From Mycobacterium colombiense (GTDB lineage: Bacteria > Actinomycetota > Actinomycetes > Mycobacteriales > Mycobacteriaceae), in the NCBI RefSeq assembly GCF_001665835.1, contig NZ_LZSX01000003.1, positions 62,001 to 126,000 of the forward strand: a stretch of DNA of 64,000 bases, in the 5' to 3' direction. The notes under the pieces are model-generated. The model made no database searches. It was given only the letters and a program-made list of their open reading frames with translations, and was not told the DNA's origin. Position 1 is the first letter of the stretch; every line of letters starts with the position of its first letter. A program made the position numbers and the translations under genes. Shown here in pieces: positions 18,047-25,993 of this stretch.

Positions 18047-19642
18047 ATGAGTTTTTGGAGTCCGTTTCCTGACGTGGTCATCCCGAACGTCAGCATTTAT
18101 GAGTACCTGTTTGGTGATGTCGACAAGGTGGATGAGCGCCACGTGGCTCTTGTCGATGGCGTCAACGGCATTGCACTGAGCTACGGCGATCTGATCGCGC
18201 GGATTGATAGCTTCGCCGCTGCTCTGGCCCAACGCGATATAGGTGTCGGCGATGTGGTGGCGTTGCTATCGCCTAACAGCGCGGCATTCGCTGTCGCATT
18301 TCATGGAATCCATGCGGCGGGCGCGACGGGAACGCCCATTAACGCTTTGTACACCGCCGACGAGATCGCCAGACAGCTGCGGGATTCTCGGCCACAACTT
18401 CTGATCACCGCCGAACAGTTACGGCCGCAGGCCGAGGAAGCAGCGGCCGCAGCAGGCATGTCCAACGTGCTGGTCTTGGATGAAGACGACACGGCCATCC
18501 CGACTACGGGGGCTCGCCCGGAAATCCAGTTTGACCCGGCCACACATGTTGCGACACTTCCGTACAGCTCGGGCACCACGGGACTGCCCAAGGGTGTGAT
18601 GCTGACCCATCGCAATCTGGTGGCCAACGTCGCTCAACTACAGCCGCTGACCTGCTTGGGCCCCGGTGAGATCCTGATCGCGGTCGTTCCCTTCTTTCAC
18701 AGCTACGGCTTTACCGCCCTGCTGTGCAGCGCGCTGCGCGGCCGAACCCGGCTGATCATCATGCCCGCGTTCGACCTGCGTCAGTTTTTGGCCAACATCC
18801 AAAACCATCGATGCACACAGGCCTACATCGCTCCGCCGGTGGCCGTGGCGTTGGCCAAACACCCGATTGTCGATTCATTTGACCTGTCGTCGTTGCACAC
18901 GCTGACCTCGGCGGCGGCTCCATTGGATGAGGAACTCGCCAACGCCGTCGCCACACGGCTGGGCTGTCGCATCGTGCAGGTTTACGGCATGACGGACCTC
19001 AGTCCGGCGAGCTACGTCGTTCCGCCTGATGGCGGACTTGGAACTTTGGGCATGGCGGCGGCGCTGAGCTCCTGTGGCTGGACGGTACCGAATGCCGAGA
19101 GCAAGATCATCGATGTCGGCAGCGGTACCGAAATCCCGCTTCCTACTGAAGGTTTAAGTGACGCAGGGGAGCTGTGCTTCCGCGGACCCAATGTCATGGC
19201 AGGGTATCTGGGCAACGAGGCCGCGACCGCACAGACCATTGACACCGATGGCTTTCTGCATACCGGTGATCTGGCACGCGTGGACGCATCGGGCTGCATC
19301 TACATCGGGGACCGGCTCAAAGAGCTGACCAAATACAAGGGCTACCAGGTTTCACCTGCTGAGCTCGAGGCGTTGCTGTTGACCCATCGTGGGATCGCCG
19401 ACGCCGCGGTTGTCGGGGCCAGCGATGAGGATTCGGGTGAAGAGATCCCCAAGGCTTTCATCGTCGCGCAGTCCGACGCCGCACTAACCGTAGATCAGGT
19501 CACTGACTTCGTGGCCGGCAAAGTCGCCCCCTACAAAAAGATCCGCCAGATCGAATTCATCGACGCCATCCCCAAGTCGCCGACCGGCAAGATCCTCCGC
19601 AACGTGCTGCGCGTACGCCGCGGCGCGCCTTGGAACGGGTGA
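18047..19642 (+). CDS. 4-coumarate--CoA ligase-like acyl-CoA synthetase (FadD type)
   Basis: A 531-residue ANL-superfamily ligase that adenylates a carboxylate and loads it on CoA. Seen: P-loop YSSGTTGLPKG near residue 170, the aromatic-acid type QVYGMTDLSP, the hinge GDRLKELTKYKGYQVSPAELE split across the usual A8 region, and the catalytic lysine in PKSPTGKILR near the C-terminus. RBS GGAG lies 6 bases before the ATG. Plant 4CL-like features suggest an aryl- or medium-chain acid, but specificity cannot be read safely. It stands next to an NmrA remnant and converges on a CMD-family gene. Confidence 0.92.
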   Translation: MSFWSPFPDVVIPNVSIYEYLFGDVDKVDERHVALVDGVNGIALSYGDLIARIDSFAAALAQRDIGVGDVVALLSPNSAAFAVAFHGIHAAGATGTPINALYTADEIARQLRDSRPQLLITAEQLRPQAEEAAAAAGMSNVLVLDEDDTAIPTTGARPEIQFDPATHVATLPYSSGTTGLPKGVMLTHRNLVANVAQLQPLTCLGPGEILIAVVPFFHSYGFTALLCSALRGRTRLIIMPAFDLRQFLANIQNHRCTQAYIAPPVAVALAKHPIVDSFDLSSLHTLTSAAAPLDEELANAVATRLGCRIVQVYGMTDLSPASYVVPPDGGLGTLGMAAALSSCGWTVPNAESKIIDVGSGTEIPLPTEGLSDAGELCFRGPNVMAGYLGNEAATAQTIDTDGFLHTGDLARVDASGCIYIGDRLKELTKYKGYQVSPAELEALLLTHRGIADAAVVGASDEDSGEEIPKAFIVAQSDAALTVDQVTDFVAGKVAPYKKIRQIEFIDAIPKSPTGKILRNVLRVRRGAPWNG

Positions 19643-19842
19643 CCATGGACGAACGGCAAGCCACCCCAACGGAACCCGCGCACCTGGACCTGCGGCTAAA
19701 CCGCCCGACGGCCCGGCGGTACCGGCCGCAAATCAACGGACATTCAGCACCAAATATGTTCAATCCCAGTCGTCGACACGACACAGCATGCAGTTCTGAT
19801 CGCGCGGGACCGACGAGGTGGCATCCGTTCGGCACGCTGCCG

Positions 19843-20424
19843 CTAACCAGAGGCCGCGACAGAATCCGAATTCCATGGCGCAAATCGGCCGTCCGCGAGG
19901 GCGTTGAGCTTAGGCAGGTCATCAACGACGGCCCAGGACGCGACCATTCGTCCAAAGCCGACGTTAATCGCGCAGTTGACGCCCAATTCGACCAGTTCAT
20001 CTTCGGTGAAATGTGTTCGCAGGTCGTCATACACCGAATCGTCGATTGCCAAGTGGTTGGTGGCAAAGAGGTCCGCGAACTTGAGGGCACTACGTTCGGC
20101 TGGCGACAGGTCTGGCGCCTCGGCGGGCCGCTCCAGCGAGCACACCGCATCCTCGGTGAGCCCGTCGTCGAGCCCGCTTTGGTAGCGAATGGACATGCAG
20201 CTGCGGCACTGGTTGTGGTAGGCGATGCGTAACCGGGTGAGCTCCAACAAACGCGGCGGCAGGGTTCCGCTCGTGCGCAGCTTGGCTTGTAGCTCGCCGA
20301 AAGCCGTGGCGACCTCGGGTCGGCGAGAAAGAATCGCACTTATCTCAAGGTTGATGCGATCTCCGTGGCCGAGGTCAGTCTTGGCAGCTCCTGAGAAATC
20401 GATCGAGGGTGCAATGCGGGGCAT
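19843..20424 (-). CDS. Carboxymuconolactone decarboxylase/AhpD-like protein with CxxC
   Basis: A 193-residue CMD-domain protein. Unlike the two copies at 6.0-7.1 kb it keeps the redox pair, in HNQCRSCMSIRY, and is therefore closer to AhpD-like peroxidase-related enzymes. I start it at the ATG at 20424 (product MPRIAPSIDF) because AAGGAGA precedes it; the in-frame extension to 20526 has no conserved character. Likely an antioxidant or decarboxylase activity in the cytoplasm. It is not in an obvious operon. Confidence 0.88.
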   Translation of the reverse strand: MPRIAPSIDFSGAAKTDLGHGDRINLEISAILSRRPEVATAFGELQAKLRTSGTLPPRLLELTRLRIAYHNQCRSCMSIRYQSGLDDGLTEDAVCSLERPAEAPDLSPAERSALKFADLFATNHLAIDDSVYDDLRTHFTEDELVELGVNCAINVGFGRMVASWAVVDDLPKLNALADGRFAPWNSDSVAASG

Positions 20425-20957
20425 TTCGCGTCTCCTTAGATTTTGGTCGTGCCACGTCAGACCTTCGTCGCTCACGTTGGGTGTGGGCTGGACGCCGGTT
20501 CTGGTGCGGGATTGGTCAAATACCAACTCTAACTTAGCACTTAGCCATCTGCTGCGTTGGATGATGGGAAACCCGCTCCCGCCGAACCCAATTCCCTGCC
20601 TCCTGGCCAGGCAGGGACGCGACTCCGAGCATAGTGTGTCGAAACTATTTGTGGCGCAGCTACTTCCATGGGGGTATCATGCCTCACTGACCGATTGATG
20701 TTGACCACGTGAGCTGTGACGCGAGCATCGAAGCCTTGCGTCAGACGTTCAACGGTTGACCGGATAACTATAGCCGTCCGTGCTACACCGCAGCACGATA
20801 AGTTGTTGCCTCACATCGGGTTTGCAAGAGGTCGAGGGCTTTGGATGGCTCCGCCATCGTCGCTGACTCGTTTAAGTCGTTCCCGCTAAGATGGTTTCGC
20901 GATGGTCAGTGCTCGCCATCGTCATGCCGCGCCCCGATGCAATTTTAGGTACGACTA
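20425..20957. other. Intergenic stretch without recognisable gene
   Basis: About 530 bases between the CMD-like gene start and the LuxR-type gene stop. It should contain the CMD promoter. No protein family, RNA gene or strong palindrome was recognised on either strand. Confidence 0.5.
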
Positions 20958-23711
20958 CTAAGGCAGGACACGGTCGAGCTGGCTGCGTGAGGTGATGTCG
21001 AGCTTGGCGAAGACTTTGCGCAGGTGATACTGAACCGTCCTAGCGCTGATGAACAGCCGGGTGCCGATCTCCGGATTCGACAGCCCGTCGCGGGCCATCC
21101 GTGCGATTTGGAGTTCCTGAGCGGTGAGCTCGCGATCGCTCACAATAACGCTACGCTTACGGGCTGTCTCGCCAGTCGCGAACAGCTCACGCCGGGCGCG
21201 CTGGGCGAAGGCCTGCATGCCGATCGCCTCGAGCATGGAGTGGGCAGTGCGCAACTGCTCGCGCGCATCAGTGCGGCGGCGCTCGCGGCGTAACCATTCG
21301 CCGTACAGCAGGTGGGCGCGGGCGAGTCCGGCACGCACTCGGGTTCGGCCAAAATGGTCGATCGCCCGGCGATAGAGGCCCTCGGCGACCTCGCCCTCAC
21401 TCAACAGCGCGCGTGAGCGGGCCTCAACCGCCACGGCCCAGTCGGTGCGGCAGACACTGGTCTGTTCGGTCAGCCGCTGCAGGGCATCGGCTGCTGTCTC
21501 GGGCATTCCGGCGCGCACGGCAGCTTCGACGAGTTCGAGTAGGGCCCACGGCGGCGACCCCAGGGTGCCATCCTGGTAGACGGAGCGTTGGGCCGCGATC
21601 ATCGCCTCTTGGTAATTGCCGATGCCGTTGTTCAGCGCCGCCTGTGCCCAATCGGCGACGACGGCGATGCCTTCACCCCGTCGGGCCGAGTCCTTTTGGG
21701 TCGCCTCTATGAGGGCCAATGCTGGCGTGGGGTCACCGCGATATGCCGTCAGGCCCATGGCGCCGAAGGGAGCGAGACGAACCCCGGTGGCCTGCACCGC
21801 GGCCTGCAGTTCCTCTATCAGTGGTGCTGCGGCGGCGAAGTCGCCGATGAACACAAGCATGAGCGTCCGCAGGGTTAGGGCAAGCGGAATCTCACTGAGC
21901 GCGCCCGAGCTACGGGACAGTCGGACATGCCGCTGAGAAAGCCTGTCCCAACTGTCGTCATCCCACACGGCAATCGCGGCCAAGCAGGCGAGCCACAGCC
22001 ACCGGAACTCGTTGTTATCGAGGCCGCTCTCGAAGCCGACCAATGCGCGCCGGAAGAGTGGTACAGCTGCCGCATATCCGTCGCAATACCAAGCCGACAT
22101 ACCGTCGAGCAGGAGGTCGTGCGGTCTCGGCTCATGCGCTGGCGGCGGTGCCGTTGTCATCGCGTGCGCGACTTCCACGACGGCGCCGCCGACCGCTAGG
22201 CCTTCGACAATGACAGCGGCGGACAAGGATTCGAGATAGGTCGCTCTGGAGAGGTCCCGGTCAATTCCGGCCAGACGTCTGGCGGCCTTCAGCAGCAGTG
22301 GCGGGGCATCACTGCCTCGGTTCGCCACGAAAGCGATTTGTGCGCGCACCATTTCGGCACGAGCCTGCTGGAAATCACTGAGTGGACCGGCTTCTGTCGC
22401 GATCAGTAGCTCCTGCGCCGCAGCCAAGTCACCTACCTGTGCCTTTGCCGACGCGGCGGCTAAGGCTCGCTCCGCCCGTTTTGCGGGATCCCCCGTCAGC
22501 ACGTGGGCGCGTTCCAGGAATGCCGCTGCGGCGGCCAGCCCACCTCGGGCCTGCGCCTGATCGGCCGAGCGTTCCAGCTCGGCGGCGACATCCTCGTCTG
22601 GTCCAGCTACCGCATGAGCGCGGTGCCACGCGCGACGCTCTGCATCGGTGTCGGGATCGATGGCCTCCGCCAAGGCGCCGTGCGCCAGCCGTTTGTCTTC
22701 CGGCGACGCCCACCGGTAGGCGGCCGAGCGCACCAGCGGATGGCGAAATCGCACGCGGCTACCGAACACCGCCAGACCCGCGTCGGCCGCAGGTCTGGCT
22801 GCCTCGCGGGGGATCCCTAGTCGGGCGGCCGCTTGCCATATCATCGCCGAGTCGCCGGTCGGATCGGCCGCCGCGAGCAATAACAACCGGCGGGTCTCAT
22901 ATGGCAGCGCCTCGACACGGGTGCGGAAGGTTTCCTCCATGCCGACAGATACGCGTGCCACGTCGGGAAGTCCGTATCCGCCGGCCAGTTCGGCTGGTGT
23001 CAGGCTTCGTGGCACTTCTAGCAGCGCCAGCGGATTGCCGCCCGTCTCTGCCACGATTTGATCGCGCACCCGCGGGTCCAATGGCCCGGGCAGTGCGGAA
23101 TCAAGGAGCGTCGCCGCCTCGGCGGCCGGGAGACCGCCGACAGGCAAGTCTGGCATTCCTCCCAGATCCTGGTCGAGTTCCCGAACGCCGAATACCAAGC
23201 CGACCGACTCCGCCCCGAGCCGACGACCGACGAACGCCAAGGCCTGCGCCGAGGCGCGATCGAGCCACTGCACGTCGTCGATGAGGCACAGCAGCGGCTG
23301 TTCCTCCGCCGCGTCCGATAGCAGGCCCAGCGCCGCCAATCCGATCAGGAACTGATCCGGTGCAGGGCCCGAACTCATGCCGAATGCCGTTCGCAGTGCA
23401 TGCCTCTGGGGGTCAGGCAGGCGGTCGACTCCGTCGAGCATCGGTGCGCATAGCTGGTGCAAACCGGCGAATACAAGCTCCATCTCAGATTGGCATCCCG
23501 CCACCTGTTCGACCCGGAAACCTGAAGCCCGTTCGGCCAGGTAATCCAGAAGTGCCGTCTTGCCGACTCCTGCCTCCCCATGCACGACCAGAGCCCGGCT
23601 TTCACCGCCCAGGACGGCAGCGAGCAACCCGTCGAGCACGCGGCATTCCAGAGAACGGCCCGTCAGGCTCGTTGCAGCACTCCTTTTTTCGAACCGGCTC
23701 GACACAGGCAC
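20958..23711 (-). CDS. Large ATPase-LuxR transcriptional regulator, second paralogue
   Basis: A 917-residue protein colinear with the gene at the window start. It has LTGRSLECRVLDGLL leading to Walker A GEAGVGKTA near residue 46, Walker B LLCLIDDVQWLD near 140, the conserved WHRAHAVAGPDEDVAAELE block, and a C-terminal LuxR HTH (LTAQELQIARMA, NPEIGTRLF, RTVQYHL) ending DRVLP. It acts as an ATP-dependent DNA-binding regulator with unknown inducer. Its start is at 23711; the sequence upstream does not continue the homology. No gene is cotranscribed with it. Confidence 0.94.
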   Translation of the reverse strand: MPVSSRFEKRSAATSLTGRSLECRVLDGLLAAVLGGESRALVVHGEAGVGKTALLDYLAERASGFRVEQVAGCQSEMELVFAGLHQLCAPMLDGVDRLPDPQRHALRTAFGMSSGPAPDQFLIGLAALGLLSDAAEEQPLLCLIDDVQWLDRASAQALAFVGRRLGAESVGLVFGVRELDQDLGGMPDLPVGGLPAAEAATLLDSALPGPLDPRVRDQIVAETGGNPLALLEVPRSLTPAELAGGYGLPDVARVSVGMEETFRTRVEALPYETRRLLLLAAADPTGDSAMIWQAAARLGIPREAARPAADAGLAVFGSRVRFRHPLVRSAAYRWASPEDKRLAHGALAEAIDPDTDAERRAWHRAHAVAGPDEDVAAELERSADQAQARGGLAAAAAFLERAHVLTGDPAKRAERALAAASAKAQVGDLAAAQELLIATEAGPLSDFQQARAEMVRAQIAFVANRGSDAPPLLLKAARRLAGIDRDLSRATYLESLSAAVIVEGLAVGGAVVEVAHAMTTAPPPAHEPRPHDLLLDGMSAWYCDGYAAAVPLFRRALVGFESGLDNNEFRWLWLACLAAIAVWDDDSWDRLSQRHVRLSRSSGALSEIPLALTLRTLMLVFIGDFAAAAPLIEELQAAVQATGVRLAPFGAMGLTAYRGDPTPALALIEATQKDSARRGEGIAVVADWAQAALNNGIGNYQEAMIAAQRSVYQDGTLGSPPWALLELVEAAVRAGMPETAADALQRLTEQTSVCRTDWAVAVEARSRALLSEGEVAEGLYRRAIDHFGRTRVRAGLARAHLLYGEWLRRERRRTDAREQLRTAHSMLEAIGMQAFAQRARRELFATGETARKRSVIVSDRELTAQELQIARMARDGLSNPEIGTRLFISARTVQYHLRKVFAKLDITSRSQLDRVLP

Positions 23712-24542
23712 GACGTTATATCGGTCGTCAGCCGATGTGAATTTTGTCGGCGTGAGGGATGACTCTCAGTCTCACTGGATCCCATTGGACTCCTCGCCCA
23801 CACCCTGCCGCTGCCCCAGACCAAGCCGCCGCCACCCCGGAGCCGCCTATCCGGTCCCAGGGGCACTGCACCTCCAACACAACCCGCCGCAATCCAGCTC
23901 GATACTGACTGCGGCCAGTCTGGACGACGTCTCGGTGAACCTCACCATTGTCTGCCAAGCCAAAGATCCGCTGCCGGTCAAACTCTCGCTCAGCCCTACA
24001 GTGACGATCCTCGAAAAGGTTTGGCGCACAAGCAGCTGCGCCGGTGCCCGGGCTGGGCCAAAGCCACCTGCGCCAAAGTCGCTGGCGCCGACGGCCCAGT
24101 ACCCCGCTACTGGTGTCTTGCCGGCGCGGACCGCTACGCCAACAGAGCGATCGCCCGCCACCTCGACAACCCACACCAGCAAACCGCCGCCTATACCGGA
24201 TCCTCGCCGGACCGATCAAACCGTCGGTGGCCGAAGTTGCAGGAGCTTCAGAGCCCGCTTCGCCGAGAAAGATTCTCACATCGAGCACCTCGCGTGGAGT
24301 TAGCGATTTCAACGGTGCGTCCTAACACCACTGCACGGCGGTTCATCATAGAATGGCGTCGCGAGAGTGGTTGCAGGGAATAGCATTACGGCTGCGCGGT
24401 ACCGATCATCGAGCTTGGCCGCGCGAATCCAATAGTCGGAGATACGGCTTTAGCGCCGAGTGCTCTATAGGGTTTACACGACGAGATCCCTGGCATGCCA
24501 AAGTCTTTCTCCGGCGACCGCGACCACGCGCAGTGCACACGA
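23712..24542. other. Long intergenic stretch, possibly eroded coding DNA
   Basis: About 830 bases with several medium-length open frames on both strands, none resembling a known family. The length and low coding quality suggest decayed DNA. It presumably includes the promoter of the large regulator starting at 23711. Confidence 0.5.
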
Positions 24543-25322
24543 TCACAGCGTTGGGACCATGCCCCCGTCAATCGTCACGCCGGCTCCCATCATGTTGGCG
24601 AACCGATCACTGGCCAGCATCATGACCAGGTCGGCAACCTCGCCGGGACTGGTGAAGCGGCCGGTTAGCGCGTTTGATCCGAACTCTGCGATGACCTGTT
24701 CAGGCGACTTGCCGCTGGCGTCGCCCAGCTTGACCGCCACCCCGTCACGGCCAGCCCAGAAGTCGGTAGCTACCGGACCGGGATCGACCGTGTTGACGCG
24801 AATGTTTTGCGGCCCGAACTCCTTTGACAATGCCTTGGCGAGGTTATTGAAAGCCGCTTTTGCGGCGCTGTAGTCCACGACCATCGGAAGAGGCAGGCGC
24901 GCGTTGACGGATCCGACATTGACGATCACACCCCGGCCGTTGGCAAGCATGGCCGGGATTGCGGCCCGGATCGCCCGCACGCCGGCCATGAAATCCAGAT
25001 CGAGCGTGTGCTCCCACATCTCGTCGGTGATCCCGAGAAAGCCGTCGAGCCGAGACGCGGCGAAACCCACGTTGTTGACTAAAATGTCGAGCCGATCGCC
25101 GGCAGCTTCTATTAGCCGGGCGGGACCGCTGGGCTCGGCCAGGTCGACGGCGACCGCCTCGACCGCTCCCCCTTCGACCAGCTCGGCCAGCTCGGCACTG
25201 ACTGAGCGCGACCCAGTGACCACCCGGGCGCCTTCCTCAACGAAACGTTGAGTGACCGCCAAGCCGATGCCTTTACTGGCACCGGTCACCACCGCGAGCT
25301 TGCCGTCGAGACCCAATTTCAT
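24543..25322 (-). CDS. Short-chain dehydrogenase/reductase (SDR)
   Basis: A 259-residue classical SDR. Seen: cofactor motif TGASKGIG near residue 13, NNVG near 82, catalytic YSAAK with preceding Ser (VGSVNARLPL), and the PGPVATDF motif. I chose the ATG at 25322 (product MKLGLDGKLAV) because GGGAG sits close upstream; two in-frame ATGs lie 12 and 36 bases further upstream. It is a cytoplasmic NAD(P)-dependent oxidoreductase of unknown substrate. It lies between two LuxR-type paralogues, and a copy of the 20-base repeated element lies about 90 bases upstream. Confidence 0.92.
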   Translation of the reverse strand: MKLGLDGKLAVVTGASKGIGLAVTQRFVEEGARVVTGSRSVSAELAELVEGGAVEAVAVDLAEPSGPARLIEAAGDRLDILVNNVGFAASRLDGFLGITDEMWEHTLDLDFMAGVRAIRAAIPAMLANGRGVIVNVGSVNARLPLPMVVDYSAAKAAFNNLAKALSKEFGPQNIRVNTVDPGPVATDFWAGRDGVAVKLGDASGKSPEQVIAEFGSNALTGRFTSPGEVADLVMMLASDRFANMMGAGVTIDGGMVPTL

Positions 25323-25412
25323 GCCCACTCCCATCACAAACGCACCATGTCGGCCCAAACTAACTCATGTCGGCGGAATGAGTCCTCACAGTCACCCGAA
25401 ACCCAGCACGAT

Positions 25413-25432
25413 GACTAGCCACCGGCTGATGC
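25413..25432 (+). repeat. Third copy of the 20-base element
   Basis: Reads GACTAGCCACCGGCTGATGC, matching the copies at 17331-17350 (minus strand) and 17652-17671 at 18 of 20 positions each. It lies upstream of the SDR starting at 25322. A short GAAACCCAGCA string also occurs close to this copy and to the 17.65 kb copy. Confidence 0.6.
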
Positions 25433-25501
25433 GAACGCGGTCCATCGCTACAAGGCTCTTATTGATTGGGGGAGTACGGCCTGGGCACGAGGGAAAGCCA
25501 A

Positions 25502-25692
25502 ATGGGCATCAGAATTTTGGCGTTCGTAGGGAGGTGCACGCCGGTTCCTATAACCGACAGCTCGCCGAAGCAGCAGTCAAGCTCGCCCCATCGATTCCCT
25601 GTGCGGCGACGCGCTTTTGGCAAATCCCTCCCAATTACGACGAGAAAATCACCAGAAATTGCCTAAGGTCCCGATCGCGCTCGCCGCCATAG
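25502..25692 (+). pseudogene. NADPH-dependent FMN reductase remnant
   Basis: The ATG at 25502 opens MGIRILAFVG, the start of NADPH-dependent FMN reductases. In the next frame the DNA continues AGSYNRQLAEAAVKLAP, which belongs immediately after VGSLR in that family. A single-base loss around 25533 explains the frame change. Weak similarity continues as PPNYDEKI and then ends; full members are about 190 residues. This is a broken and truncated gene. Confidence 0.75.
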
Positions 25693-25993
25693 TCCAACGC
25701 CGGAGCAAGGCTGAGCCCACTCGCACGAATTCTTAGAAGGAACCGTCGAGTCAAAAGTATTCATTGCCACTCGCCCGTAGGAGTCCGAGTCCATCGCGTA
25801 CGACCCTGCCAAGGCCAGTATCCGAACAGCAGACCGTGGGTTGGTGTGGCACGGCGCGTTTCTATTTTTGATCGGCTGGTGACGGGCACGCAGGAGCGGC
25901 GCTTCCACCGAGGGAGCAGAAGCCTGATTTGCGGTCGCCCACTTCTGTCATCTGCCAGCCCGGCAGTCGGTAGCACGGTGACCGCGACGGTGC
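25693..25993. other. Intergenic stretch without recognisable gene
   Basis: About 300 bases between the FMN-reductase remnant and the stop of the third LuxR-type regulator. I recognised no coding or RNA feature. Confidence 0.45.

Noticed and set aside
23560..24303. 247-codon plus-strand frame over the start of the second LuxR regulator
   Set aside because: It is antisense to the regulator for its first part, with a Ser/Pro/Thr-rich translation and no recognised family.
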